A stretch of 64,000 bases of DNA from Bacteroidota bacterium (lineage in GTDB: Bacteria > Bacteroidota > Bacteroidia > Palsa-965). Position numbers and translations under genes: made by a program. Below, in pieces: positions 49,851 to 58,849 of this stretch (its first letter is position 1; the number at the start of each line of letters is the position of its first letter). The stretch spans positions 65,618-129,617 of the forward strand of contig VBWE01000014.1 of the NCBI GenBank assembly GCA_006218065.1. The letters run 5' to 3'. The notes beneath the pieces are model-generated. The model was not told the origin of the DNA. It was given only the letters and a program-made list of their open reading frames with translations, and made no database searches.

Positions 49851-51350
49851 ATGAAAAAATTCTACGTACTTCTCATTTTCCTACTTCCCGTTTCCATCCT
49901 TCCCGCCCAGCAATACCGTTGCTTCCAGCAGAGTGATACGACCTGGTATGAATATCACACCGGGATGACACAGATGTTCCAGGCGATTCATATCGACTCG
50001 GTTGCGGCCCTGTCGGGAGATTCCGCTTTTTACAATTATAAAGTCGCGATCGGCAGTCCGGCGAATTCCACCTGCTTTACAATGGACGACACGACCTGGA
50101 TGGGAGCGCCGTCTGTTCGCAGGGTAAACGGGAACGAAATTTTTTACAACGATAATGGCGACAGTATTGTGATCAAACCGCAGGCTGCCATGGGAAATTC
50201 CTGGCGGTTACTCGAACTGGGCGGCGGCAATTATCTTGAAGCGACAGTCAGCGGCATTGCTTCGCAGAGCGTGCTGAATCAAACCGGCAATGTGAAAACG
50301 ATTACGATCCAGGCGAAAGATATTTCCAACATGCCCATGGCACATATGTTCAACGGTAAAACCATACAGGTCAGCGAAGACTACGGCTTTGTGCGTATTT
50401 ATCACCTGCGTTATTTTCCGGGAGATACGTCAGCATACACAATTGCCGGGAAAACGGGCATGACCGGCGTTGCGCACCAGGTTACGGCGGCTGATATTTT
50501 CGATTTCAATATCGGGGAACAATTCGATTACCACGGCCATGAACGCACAGGCATGCCGCCGAACCAGTTTGTTTTTGATCTGTACACGACCAACGTACTT
50601 ACTGCCAAACAGGTGAACGGAAATTCCATCACCTACACCTGGAGCCAGACGTATTGCAAGAAAATGGGTACAACGATCATCACCAGCTACGCCAACCAGC
50701 CGTATGTGGAAACGGTTTACACGGGCCTGCTGGATACTACGGCCTATCTCGATAAACTTCCCGAAGAACATGTGTACCCGCTCGATACGGTTACGGGAAA
50801 TTACATGGACGAATACAGTTTCTTTTTCTACCAGCCGGCTGTTTACAACGGACGCCTGCAGCGCAATTACGGCCGTATCTGGCCTTATGGTTACGCAGGT
50901 CAGCAATGCTGGTCGGGATCGACGGTTTCTTTCGGCCCCTGCGACAATATCCAGCAGAATTACGTGGTTGGCCTGGGCCTGGCTTTTACCGGCGCGAGCC
51001 CGTTTTATTGCAATGATAACCGGCTGGTTTACTTCCAGAAAGGCATCGAAACCTGGGGAACACCCAACGACTGGCCGCTGATTCTCGGCGAAAAAGACCT
51101 GTCTCTTTCCCAAAATACCTTAAAACTGTACCCGGTCCCCGCCGAAGACCAGGTTACCCTGCAAATGCCTTTTGGAACAAACGACCGTACAATCCGTCTC
51201 TACGACGCTGCGGGGCGGCTGCTGGATGTAACAAACTGGCCTTCAGGATCGTTAACAAGGCAGTTAAACGTGGCCCATTTACCAGCGGGCGTTTACCGGG
51301 TGGCCGTGGATGGTCCGGAAGGGCGTTCAAATGCTATGCTGGTAAGGTAA
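49851..51350 (+). CDS. Secreted protein with T9SS type A sorting domain
   Basis: The 499-aa product has a signal peptide (MKKFYVLLIFLLPVSILPAQ). The region between residues 20 and 410 contains no domain I know; it is rich in Thr/Tyr/Gly with many turns (FNIGEQFDYHGHERTGMPPN, SITYTWSQTYCKKMG). A few Cys occur (YRCFQQS, TYCKKM, QQCWSGS). The final 80 residues are a sorting domain: LKLYPVPAEDQVTLQMPFG, IRLYDAAGRLLDVTNWPSGS and LPAGVYRVAVDGPEGRSNAM. A TACTTTTC box-like sequence lies near 49826. It stands alone between leuS and the DUF3108 gene. Confidence 0.8.
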   Translation: MKKFYVLLIFLLPVSILPAQQYRCFQQSDTTWYEYHTGMTQMFQAIHIDSVAALSGDSAFYNYKVAIGSPANSTCFTMDDTTWMGAPSVRRVNGNEIFYNDNGDSIVIKPQAAMGNSWRLLELGGGNYLEATVSGIASQSVLNQTGNVKTITIQAKDISNMPMAHMFNGKTIQVSEDYGFVRIYHLRYFPGDTSAYTIAGKTGMTGVAHQVTAADIFDFNIGEQFDYHGHERTGMPPNQFVFDLYTTNVLTAKQVNGNSITYTWSQTYCKKMGTTIITSYANQPYVETVYTGLLDTTAYLDKLPEEHVYPLDTVTGNYMDEYSFFFYQPAVYNGRLQRNYGRIWPYGYAGQQCWSGSTVSFGPCDNIQQNYVVGLGLAFTGASPFYCNDNRLVYFQKGIETWGTPNDWPLILGEKDLSLSQNTLKLYPVPAEDQVTLQMPFGTNDRTIRLYDAAGRLLDVTNWPSGSLTRQLNVAHLPAGVYRVAVDGPEGRSNAMLVR

Positions 51351-51411
51351 AACGTACTAATTTGGCATGTCGTTTGAAGTATAAACGGCAACGCTATTAA
51401 CGAATACCAAT

Positions 51412-52221
51412 ATGAAACGTATAGTCATCAGCCTCTGCATCTCCTGTGCGATCCCGGTTTGGGCCGGCACAGGCGCCCAGGTGGATTATAGTCTCCAGCA
51501 AAAGGACGAATTGCGGAAGGTGCCTAACGCGGCATTCAAACGCGGTGAAGAACTGAAATACCGCATGCACTACGGGCTGATCAACGCGGGGGAAGCGATC
51601 CTGACCGTGGAAAATGAGAACAAAGTAGTCGGCGGACGGAATACATTACATGTTGTTGGAAAAGGATACTCACGCGGTACGTTCGACTGGTTTTTCAAAG
51701 TCCGCGACCGTTACGAATCGTACATCGACGAAGAAGCGATGGCGCCTTTGATTTTCATCCGCCAGGTGGATGAAGGCGGTTTCAAGATCAACCAGAAACA
51801 GATTTACGATCACCGCGCAGGACGCGTGAGTTCGAACGGCAAAATGCTGAGCGTACCGAGTTATGTGCAGGATATGATTTCCTCGTTCTATTATGCGCGA
51901 AGCATGGATTACAGCAAAGCCAAGCCCGGCGATATCTTCGAAATTCCCTGTTTCATGGACGATGAAATATGGCCGCTGAAGATGAAATACGTCGGGAAAG
52001 AAACGATCAAATCGGATGTGGGCAAAGTGCGTTGCCTCAAGTTCCGCCCGGTAGTTCAGAAAGGCCGCGTGTTTAAAAGCGAGGAAGACCTGACTGCCTG
52101 GATCAGCGACGATGCGATGCACGTTCCGGTCCGCGCCGAAGCGAATATCCTGGTCGGTTCCATCAAAATGGACCTGATGTCGTACTCGAATCTTACCGGT
52201 GCGCTCAACATTGTGAAATAA
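51412..52221 (+). CDS. DUF3108 exported protein
   Basis: The 269-aa product has a signal peptide (MKRIVISLCISCAIPVWAG, then GAQ) and the DUF3108 pattern: KRGEELKYRMHYGLINAGEA, LHVVGKGYSRGTFDWFFKVR, DRYESYIDEEAMAPLIFIRQ, VQDMISSFYYARSMDY and VRCLKFRPVVQKGRVFKSEE, then DLTAWISDDAMHVPVRAEA. DUF3108 proteins are periplasmic beta-rich proteins with unknown, possibly lipid-related, function. Length is normal. A stem-loop terminator follows. Confidence 0.88.
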   Translation: MKRIVISLCISCAIPVWAGTGAQVDYSLQQKDELRKVPNAAFKRGEELKYRMHYGLINAGEAILTVENENKVVGGRNTLHVVGKGYSRGTFDWFFKVRDRYESYIDEEAMAPLIFIRQVDEGGFKINQKQIYDHRAGRVSSNGKMLSVPSYVQDMISSFYYARSMDYSKAKPGDIFEIPCFMDDEIWPLKMKYVGKETIKSDVGKVRCLKFRPVVQKGRVFKSEEDLTAWISDDAMHVPVRAEANILVGSIKMDLMSYSNLTGALNIVK

Positions 52222-52241
52222 CAACGATTTTCTACATCCCC

Positions 52242-52284
52242 GAACCGGCAGGCACGTTCAAACGGCTTGCCGGTTCTGCTTTTA
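52242..52284 (+). terminator. Stem-loop terminator of the DUF3108 gene
   Basis: A 12-bp stem GAACCGGCAGGC/GCTTGCCGGTTC with one G-T wobble and an 11-nt loop, followed by the T-rich TGCTTTTAT. The T run is short. Confidence 0.65.
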
Positions 52285-52452
52285 TCCCAATTCTTTCCCT
52301 GTATAAACTTCGTATTCCTGCGTTTTGCGCGGTGAGGATTCGGAAATATTAACCGCAGTGTCCATGACATCTGTCATTTTTTTCACCGCCCGGCATTTTC
52401 TAACTTGCGCCTCTTCCGGAACCAACCGGTAAGAATTAAAATCACGGGCAAG

Positions 52453-53382
52453 ATGGACATGAAGCCAGGAATGAGCGAAACGCTGAAACAGATCGAAGAA
52501 AAACACGCCGCACTCGGGCAGGACGCAGGTTCTTACCTGAAAGGTTTTCTCTACAGCAAACCGCTGGCCTACTGGGATTATGTGCAACTCGAAACGCTTC
52601 TTTCCCTGCAGCGCCCGCGGACCGATTACCCGGACGAGCCGATCTTCATCATGTATCACCAGGTTACCGAACTGCTGCTCAAACTGATCATACATGAACT
52701 GCAGCAGGTAGTCGACCTGGAATGCCCGCACCCGGCATTTTTCAGCACCAAGATAGAACGCGTGAACCGTTACGCCGGCATCCTGACGCAATCGTTCGCG
52801 GTGATGCGCGAAGGCATGGATTACGATCAGTACAATGAGTTCCGCCTCACGCTCGCACCGGCCAGCGGACTGCAGAGCATGCAGTTCCGCGTGATCGAAA
52901 TCATGTGCACGGACATCGTTCACCTGCTCAATCACCGCGTAAAAGGAAAGCTCGACGAAAGCGCAGGCATGGACAAACTGTTCGAAGAACTGTACTGGAA
53001 AGACGCCGGGCTGGACCGCAAAACAGGAAAGAAAACGCAAACCCTGCAGCTTTTCGAAGAGAAATACGAAACCGGTTTTAAAAAACTCGCCGGCGAGATG
53101 AAGGAGAATAACCTGCTGAAAAAATTTCTCACCATCGAAAGCAAAAGTGAAGATTACGAAAAACTGAAATCCGCGCTCCGTGCTTTCGACCATACATACA
53201 ACGTGGAATGGCCGCTTTCGCATCTCAAAACGGCGGAGCATTACCTCAACTCGAAAGGCGTTATGAAAGGCGCCACCGGCGGCAGCGAATGGCAGAAATA
53301 CCTGCATCCCTCGTACCAGCGCCGCATTTTCTTCCCGCAACTTTGGACTAAAGAAGAACTGGAGAACTGGGGTAAGTTTTAA
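52453..53382 (+). CDS. kynA: Tryptophan 2,3-dioxygenase
   Basis: Haem enzyme that opens the indole ring of tryptophan to N-formylkynurenine, first step of the kynurenine path. The 309-aa product has QLETLLSLQRPRTDYPDEPI, FIMYHQVTELLLKLIIHELQ (substrate-side His), YDQYNEFRLTLAPASGLQSM, QFRVIEIMCTD and, near the end, GVMKGATGGSEWQKYLHPSY. These fit the TDO/IDO fold; the GATGGS loop is the substrate-binding Thr-containing segment. The start is ATG 52453 (MDMKPGMSETLKQIEEKH), with an open frame upstream. No other kynurenine-pathway gene is in the window. Confidence 0.92.
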   Translation: MDMKPGMSETLKQIEEKHAALGQDAGSYLKGFLYSKPLAYWDYVQLETLLSLQRPRTDYPDEPIFIMYHQVTELLLKLIIHELQQVVDLECPHPAFFSTKIERVNRYAGILTQSFAVMREGMDYDQYNEFRLTLAPASGLQSMQFRVIEIMCTDIVHLLNHRVKGKLDESAGMDKLFEELYWKDAGLDRKTGKKTQTLQLFEEKYETGFKKLAGEMKENNLLKKFLTIESKSEDYEKLKSALRAFDHTYNVEWPLSHLKTAEHYLNSKGVMKGATGGSEWQKYLHPSYQRRIFFPQLWTKEELENWGKF

Positions 53383-53401
53383 GGGCTCTCCGGGAAATTG
53401 G

Positions 53402-53449
53402 TTTAAACGTACGCTTAAACGTAGCTTTAAACCTACGTTTAAAACTACG
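53402..53449. repeat. Four degenerate 11-13-bp tandem repeats (TTTAAACsTACG)
   Basis: Consecutive units TTTAAACGTACG, CTTAAACGTAG, CTTTAAACCTACG and TTTAAAACTACG follow kynA directly. The units contain TTTAAA, and GTAC or CTAC cores. They lie between the kynA stop and the hairpin at 53452. Confidence 0.75.
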
Positions 53450-53451
53450 TT

Positions 53452-53480
53452 GCTAGTCGACGACTCAGTCGTCGACTAGC
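53452..53480. repeat. Perfect 12-bp stem hairpin GCTAGTCGACGA
   Basis: Perfect inverted repeat with a 5-nt CTCAG loop, built of two overlapping GTCGAC sites. No T tract follows on either side, so a classical terminator is unlikely. Confidence 0.8.
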
Positions 53481-53533
53481 GGAGACTGTATTCCAGGGCT
53501 CGTGAAAAGCGACTCTTTTACCGAAGTCTTGCG

Positions 53534-53541
53534 TAACTTTG
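53534..53541 (+). promoter_or_regulatory. Promoter -7 box of the DUF5686 gene
   Basis: TAACTTTG, full TAnnTTTG match, 16 bp ahead of the ATG at 53558. Confidence 0.6.
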
Positions 53542-53557
53542 GATAAGCCACGTATTC

Positions 53558-56020
53558 ATGCCCGGGAAAAAAATCGGTTTCCTTTTTCTTTTTTTGTTGC
53601 TCTTCGCCGCAACGGATACGCTTTTGGCTTACCAGGTGAGCGGGCGTGTTACGGATGAAAAAGGCGAAGCGCTGCCGTACGCGGTGGTTTACGTGAAAGG
53701 AACCACGCGCGGGACTACGACCAACGTGGAAGGCCGTTATTCGCTGGAACTTTTGCCGGGCAAATACACGCTCGTTTTCCAGATGATCAGTTTTGCGCAG
53801 CACACCGCCGAAGTTGATCTCAGTTCCGGCAATGCCAGCCTCGATATCCGGCTGCGCCCCACGGTGATGACTACCAAAGAAGTCACGATCACCGCCGGCG
53901 AAGATCCTGCGTACGAAGTGATCCGGCAGGCCATCAAAAAAAGAAAATTTTACCGCGACCAGGTGGATGCGTTCAGTTGCGACGTGTACATCAAAGGTCT
54001 GCAGCGAATCACGCAGCACCCGAAAAAAATCATGGGCCTGGAAGTTGATCCCGAAGGGGAGATCGACAGCACAACGGGTATCGTGTATCTTTCCGAATCG
54101 GTTTCCCGATTTAATTTCGCGCAGCCGGACAAGATCAAAGAAGAAATGATTTCCTCCAAGGTCAGCGGCGACAATAAAGCGTTCAGCTACAACCAGGCCA
54201 GCGAAATGCTGTTCAATTTTTACGAAAACCTGATCGAGATCGACGGGTTGAGCGAGCGCGGTTTTGTTTCACCGATCTCGGCGAGCGCTTTGTTTTTCTA
54301 CAAATATCACCTGGTCGGCACTTTTTTCGAAGGCGAAAACATGATCAACAAAATTGAAGTGACGCCCAAAAGGAAAAGTGATCCCGTATTCCGCGGCTAC
54401 CTGTACATCATGGAAAATTCCTGGCGCATCCACAGCACGGAATTGTACCTGACGAAAGACGCGCAGATCGATTTCGTGGATACGCTCGTTATCAACCAGC
54501 AGTTCGTGCCGGTGGAAAAGGACGTGTGGATGCTGTTCAGCAACAGGTTCCGTTTCAACTTCGGGTTCATGGGCATAAAAGGAAGTGGCTACTTCGTGAG
54601 TACGAACAAAAATTATGTGCTCAATCCCGATTTCCCGAAACGTTTTTTCAACGGCGAGGAAATGAAAGTGAACGACGACGCGAATAAAAAAGATTCCGCT
54701 TACTGGAAAGACACCCGTCCCGTTCCGCTCACGTACGAAGAAGAGCGCGACTACCGGAAACGCGACAGCCTGCAGCGGATACGGGAATCGAAACCCTACC
54801 TCGATTCGCTGGACAGGAAAACGAACAAACCGGCTTTCGGTGATATTGTGTTTACGGGTTACACGTTCAACAGGCGATTCAAAAAAGAGAGTTACGGATT
54901 TTCGCCGCTCATCCAGGATATCAGTTTCAATACCGTGCAGGGCTGGCGCATCGCGCTGGATATGGAGTATGAAAAACGCTGGGAGAACAACCGGTATCTC
55001 TCCGTTTCACCTGAGTTCAATTACGGTTTGTCGTCGGTGCGCGGTTACGGATCGGTACACGCGACGTACGTTTATAAACCGGTCCGTTTCGAACGGATCT
55101 CCGTGGACGGCGGTTACGATGCGGTGCAGTTCAACGGGCGCGAACCGATCGGTCCTTTTCTGAATGCACTGTACACGTTGTTCGATGAACGGAATTTCCT
55201 GAAACTGTACGGGAAATCGTACGGGGGCCTTACGTGGAACCGCGAACTGGTTAACGGTGTGATCATGAACCTCGGTGCGGAATACGCCGACCGCAAACCG
55301 CTTTTTAATACGACTGATTATACGATCGTGAAACACGATGACCGCGACTACAGTTCCAACCACCCGCTCGATCCGGACAACCGCGACACGACGGCTTCGT
55401 TCAATCCGCACCAGTCGGTGATCGTGAACCTGCAGATGACTTTCCGCATCAAACAGAAATATTACACGCGCCCGAACGTCAAGATCATCATCGGTTCCAA
55501 ATGGCCTTCGTTCGGGTTGCAGTACCGGAAAGGACTTGCATTGTTCGGCGGAGATACGGATTACGATTTCGTGAAGATCAGCGTGCGCGATGAAATCAAA
55601 CTGAAACTTTTCGGCCGTTTGAAATATTACGTTGCCGGCGGAAAATTTCTCACGACAAAATCGCTGCTCTTTCCGGATTATTATCATTTCCAGGGCAACC
55701 GGACACTCTGGTCTTCGTTCCTGTTCCAGGGTTTTCATTTGCTGGAATATTACAAATACAGTACGCCGGGCGTTTTCGTGGAAGCTCATGCGGAGCATAA
55801 TTTCGGCGGCTTCATCCTGAATAAAATTCCGCTTGTGCGCAAGCTGAAACTTTGGGAAATTGCAGGAGTGAATTATATTATGACAGACTCGCCTTCGGTG
55901 CAATACCTCGAAGTGTTTTTCGGTTTGGAGAAGCTCGACGTGATCCGCGTGGATTTCGCGCTGGGTTTTATGCAGAACAGGCAGGTAAGTACCGGATTAC
56001 GGTTTGGATTGAAAATATAA
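53558..56020 (+). CDS. DUF5686 outer-membrane protein with carboxypeptidase-like plug domain
   Basis: The 820-aa product has a signal (FLFLFLLLFAATDTLLAY), then the CarboxypepD_reg-like domain (about residues 26-105): QVSGRVTDEKGEALPYAVVY, VKGTTRGTTTNVEGRYSLEL and FQMISFAQHTAEVDL. The rest (from about 125) matches DUF5686: IRQAIKKRKFYRDQVDAFSC, VYIKGLQRITQHPKK, SRFNFAQPDKIKEEMISSKV, then a beta-rich barrel with a C-terminal ALGFMQNRQVSTGLRFGLKI. Such proteins are thought to form outer-membrane barrels with a periplasmic N-terminus; whether they transport anything is not known. Full length. Confidence 0.88.
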   Translation: MPGKKIGFLFLFLLLFAATDTLLAYQVSGRVTDEKGEALPYAVVYVKGTTRGTTTNVEGRYSLELLPGKYTLVFQMISFAQHTAEVDLSSGNASLDIRLRPTVMTTKEVTITAGEDPAYEVIRQAIKKRKFYRDQVDAFSCDVYIKGLQRITQHPKKIMGLEVDPEGEIDSTTGIVYLSESVSRFNFAQPDKIKEEMISSKVSGDNKAFSYNQASEMLFNFYENLIEIDGLSERGFVSPISASALFFYKYHLVGTFFEGENMINKIEVTPKRKSDPVFRGYLYIMENSWRIHSTELYLTKDAQIDFVDTLVINQQFVPVEKDVWMLFSNRFRFNFGFMGIKGSGYFVSTNKNYVLNPDFPKRFFNGEEMKVNDDANKKDSAYWKDTRPVPLTYEEERDYRKRDSLQRIRESKPYLDSLDRKTNKPAFGDIVFTGYTFNRRFKKESYGFSPLIQDISFNTVQGWRIALDMEYEKRWENNRYLSVSPEFNYGLSSVRGYGSVHATYVYKPVRFERISVDGGYDAVQFNGREPIGPFLNALYTLFDERNFLKLYGKSYGGLTWNRELVNGVIMNLGAEYADRKPLFNTTDYTIVKHDDRDYSSNHPLDPDNRDTTASFNPHQSVIVNLQMTFRIKQKYYTRPNVKIIIGSKWPSFGLQYRKGLALFGGDTDYDFVKISVRDEIKLKLFGRLKYYVAGGKFLTTKSLLFPDYYHFQGNRTLWSSFLFQGFHLLEYYKYSTPGVFVEAHAEHNFGGFILNKIPLVRKLKLWEIAGVNYIMTDSPSVQYLEVFFGLEKLDVIRVDFALGFMQNRQVSTGLRFGLKI

Positions 56021-56026
56021 GTTATC

Positions 56027-56123
56027 CGATTTGAAAATGATTCAATTTGAAAATTGAGAAGATGCCCGTGCGCGTTGACATGTGTGCATTTTCAAATTTT
56101 CAAATTGATTCATTTTCAAATTG
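56027..56123. repeat. ATTTGAAAATGA palindromic repeat, copy 4
   Basis: Left end CGATTTGAAAATGATTCAAT, right end complement AATTGATTCATTTTCAAATT; middle TTGAGAAGATGCCCGTGCGC and GACATGTGTGCATTTTC. Closest to copy 3 (same GAGAAGATG and GACATGTG blocks). It precedes the M16 gene pair. Confidence 0.8.
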
Positions 56124-56151
56124 ATTATCCCGAGCTTAAAAAAAAGTGACC

Positions 56152-57459
56152 ATGAAAAAAATACTTCTATTGTTATGCTGCCTGTTCACATTGGGTACCC
56201 AGGCGCAGCAATACCCGACGTTTTCGAAAACCCTGGCGAACGGGTTGAAGGTGATCGTCTGCGAAAAACCGGGGAACGATTTCGCGCAGGTGGAAGTCTG
56301 GTACCGCACCGGCAGCAAGGATGAAAAGCCCGGCATCCGCGGCATGGCGCATATGTTCGAGCACATGATGTTCCGCGGAACGAAAAATTTTCCCGGCAGC
56401 CGGCTGATGGATATGCTCGACAGCGTGGGCGGAAACTGGAACGCATACACTACGTTCGACCGCACGGTTTACCACGAGTATTTACCGGCAGGCGCGGTGG
56501 ATATGGCCCTGCAACTGGAAGCCGACCGCATGACCAACCTGGTGGTTACGCAGGAAATTCTAAATACCGAGCGCGAGGTGGTGGGCGAGGAGCTGCGTAA
56601 CGGTTTGAGCAACTGGTACCGCAAAACGATGACGGACCGCTACCCGCTACTTTATCCCGCGGGCCATCCGTACGAAGTGGACGTGATCGGTAACCTGGAT
56701 GAGATCACGGCGTTCACCGCGCAGCAATGCATGGACTTTTACAATAATTTTTACAGCCCGAACAATGCGTTTGTCGTGGTGGCCGGGAATGTGAAACACG
56801 ATGCGGTTTTTGCGAGCTGCGAAAAATATTTCGGACCGGTGACCAAGCAACTGAAACTGGAAAAGAAGCAGGACATCCCGGATGTATTTACCAGCAAGCT
56901 GAAAGGCACCGACGTGGAACTGAATTTCCCGGTGCAGATTTACAGTTACGCCTTCCCGCATCCTTCGCCGGACAGTAAGGATTTTTTCGCGGTGAATATG
57001 CTGACGTCGGTTTTATTCACGGATGATAATTCCATTCTCATGAACCGGCTGGTGAAAAAGGATTTCAGCGCTTACGGGATCCAGGCGGTCAGCGAGGACT
57101 ACAGTTTGTATCCCAACCGCATGCTCATCGACGTATTTATGCCGCCCAGCCCGGGAAATGTGAAAGTGAAAAAAGCCATCCGCGAAGAAATTTCGAAAGT
57201 CGCCGCCGAAGGTTTGCCGGAAGACATGATCGATGCGTTTATCGCGCACCAGGAAGCGACTCAGCTGCTGAGCAATTATTCATCGGCGGATATCGCAGGA
57301 CAGTTGGGCATCGCGGAATATTATTTCCGGGATCACCGCAGGGCATTCTCGCCCGCCGACGAGTATAAAAAAATCACGAACGATGATTTCAAAAGAGTTG
57401 CCGCAACGTATTTCTCCGAAGAAAAAATCGAAATCATCAACCTCAAGCCCGCATTCTGA
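56152..57459 (+). CDS. M16 zinc peptidase, catalytic subunit
   Basis: The 435-aa product has a signal peptide (MKKILLLLCCLFTLGTQAQ) and the inverted zinc motif HxxEH in GMAHMFEHMMFRGTKNF, with the downstream Glu in EREVVGEELR. Other family signs are NAYTTFDRTVYHEYLPAG, LEADRMTNLVV, YEVDVIGNLDEI and FYNNFYSPNNAFVVVAGNV. M16 enzymes close around short peptides. It should pair with the product of the next gene, which lacks the zinc site; the genes are 2 bp apart. The upstream GTG in frame is ignored. Confidence 0.93.
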   Translation: MKKILLLLCCLFTLGTQAQQYPTFSKTLANGLKVIVCEKPGNDFAQVEVWYRTGSKDEKPGIRGMAHMFEHMMFRGTKNFPGSRLMDMLDSVGGNWNAYTTFDRTVYHEYLPAGAVDMALQLEADRMTNLVVTQEILNTEREVVGEELRNGLSNWYRKTMTDRYPLLYPAGHPYEVDVIGNLDEITAFTAQQCMDFYNNFYSPNNAFVVVAGNVKHDAVFASCEKYFGPVTKQLKLEKKQDIPDVFTSKLKGTDVELNFPVQIYSYAFPHPSPDSKDFFAVNMLTSVLFTDDNSILMNRLVKKDFSAYGIQAVSEDYSLYPNRMLIDVFMPPSPGNVKVKKAIREEISKVAAEGLPEDMIDAFIAHQEATQLLSNYSSADIAGQLGIAEYYFRDHRRAFSPADEYKKITNDDFKRVAATYFSEEKIEIINLKPAF

Positions 57460-57461
57460 TC

Positions 57462-58814
57462 ATGAAACGGATACTCTTTTTTCTCGCCATACTTGCGCAC
57501 ACGTTTGCGAACGCGCAATTCTTCCCGCAAACCGAACGGTATAAACTGAAGAACGGCCTGGAAGTGATTTTCGCGGATTACGGCGAACTGCCGGTGACTT
57601 CGCTTGCGTTTTTCGTGAACACGGGAAAGAAAAGCGAAACGCCCGGCCAGCAGGGACTTGCGGCGATTACGGCGAACGGGCTGCTGCTGGGTTCCGCCAA
57701 ATATTCACAGACGCAGCTGGACCATAAACTGTACACGATGGGCAGTTCGATCGGCGCTTCGAGCAACGATAATTTCAGCACGGTTTCGGGAAGATTCCTG
57801 AACAGGGATATTGCGCAGGGCATGGAACTGATGGCCGAAGCGATCCTGCACCCGGCTTTCCCGCAGCAGGAAATCAGCGAGTACATGCGTTTCCAGCTCG
57901 CGCAGAACAAGCCCGCGAAAATGGACATCACGCAGTTGGCCGACGTGTATTCGGATTATTTCGTTTTCGGAACGGCAAATCCGCTCGGGCGGTATTTTTA
58001 TGAAACGCAGCTGAACAAAATCACCGTCGCGCAAATCAAAGAATTCTGGCAGTTCAATTACACGCCGAAGAATACGAAGCTTGTCGTTACCGGCAAACCC
58101 GACCGCGAGCAGGTGAAAAAACTCATCGAACAGTATTTCGGTCCCTGGGAAGCCGCCTACGGCGAAGTAAACGGTTCGGAATATGAAACCGCGCCGATCA
58201 AAAGCAAAGAATACGCGTTCGTGAATAAAGAAGGTGTTACACAGGCCTGCCTCGCGTGGACCAAGCGCGCGCCTGCTGCCGACAGTAAAGACCTCGTGGC
58301 TTTCGATCTCGCAAACCACGTTTTCGGAAAACTGCTGATGGACGTGATCCGCGAAAAAGAAGGAAAAACGTACGGCATTTACAGCAGTTTCAGCGAGCAG
58401 CAGGATACCAAAGTTTTCCGTGTGCAGACGCAGGTGCGCAACGAAGTGATGTACACCACCATCGAATCGTTCGATCGCGTGCTGCAGGATTTTTTCACGA
58501 AAGGCGTGGATGAAGCCTCGCTGAAAAAAATGAAAACGATGATGCGCACCGAACTCACCGGCCTGGAAGAACCCGGTTCGATGGCTTCGGCGATCAATCC
58601 CTGGGTATACCGCGATTACGAAAAACGGAAAACCTACCTCGACGAATTGAACAAGCTCGACCTGGCTACGGTGAACAAAGCCGTCAAAAAATACTTCACG
58701 CCCGATTCGTATAAACTGGTCGTGGCCGGTGATGAAAAAGCCCTGGCCGGTCAACTGGCTAAAGTGAAGGAACTTCAGCGGATTGACCTGAAGGCGATTG
58801 AGGTGGATCAGTGA
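57462..58814 (+). CDS. M16-family protein without zinc motif (partner subunit)
   Basis: The 450-aa product has a signal peptide (ILFFLAILAHTFANAQ) and the M16 fold: YKLKNGLEVIFADYGELPVT, SLAFFVNTGKKSETPGQQGL, LNRDIAQGMELMAEAILHPA and FWQFNYTPKNTKLVVTGKPD, DVIREKEGKTYGIYSSFSEQ. At the place of HxxEH it reads AAITANGLLLG, so it cannot bind catalytic zinc. In other M16B pairs the inactive subunit contributes an Arg/Tyr pair for substrate recognition; the R and Y near YGIYSSF may serve that role (inference). It follows the active subunit by 2 bp. Confidence 0.9.
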   Translation: MKRILFFLAILAHTFANAQFFPQTERYKLKNGLEVIFADYGELPVTSLAFFVNTGKKSETPGQQGLAAITANGLLLGSAKYSQTQLDHKLYTMGSSIGASSNDNFSTVSGRFLNRDIAQGMELMAEAILHPAFPQQEISEYMRFQLAQNKPAKMDITQLADVYSDYFVFGTANPLGRYFYETQLNKITVAQIKEFWQFNYTPKNTKLVVTGKPDREQVKKLIEQYFGPWEAAYGEVNGSEYETAPIKSKEYAFVNKEGVTQACLAWTKRAPAADSKDLVAFDLANHVFGKLLMDVIREKEGKTYGIYSSFSEQQDTKVFRVQTQVRNEVMYTTIESFDRVLQDFFTKGVDEASLKKMKTMMRTELTGLEEPGSMASAINPWVYRDYEKRKTYLDELNKLDLATVNKAVKKYFTPDSYKLVVAGDEKALAGQLAKVKELQRIDLKAIEVDQ

Positions 58815-58849
58815 TTTTAATTATTTGATATTCAATATATTAACATGTA

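Noticed and set aside
52282-53340. 352-codon open frame on the minus strand
   Set aside because: Antisense to tryptophan 2,3-dioxygenase; sequence is not protein-like.
53402-53449. CRISPR-like array
   Set aside because: The tandem units are 11-13 bp with no spacers, and no cas gene is in the window; no other repeat in the window has CRISPR spacing.
57462-58814. Pseudogene call for the second M16 gene because the zinc motif is missing
   Set aside because: The frame is intact, has a signal peptide and sits beside the active subunit, as normal for inactive M16 partner proteins.
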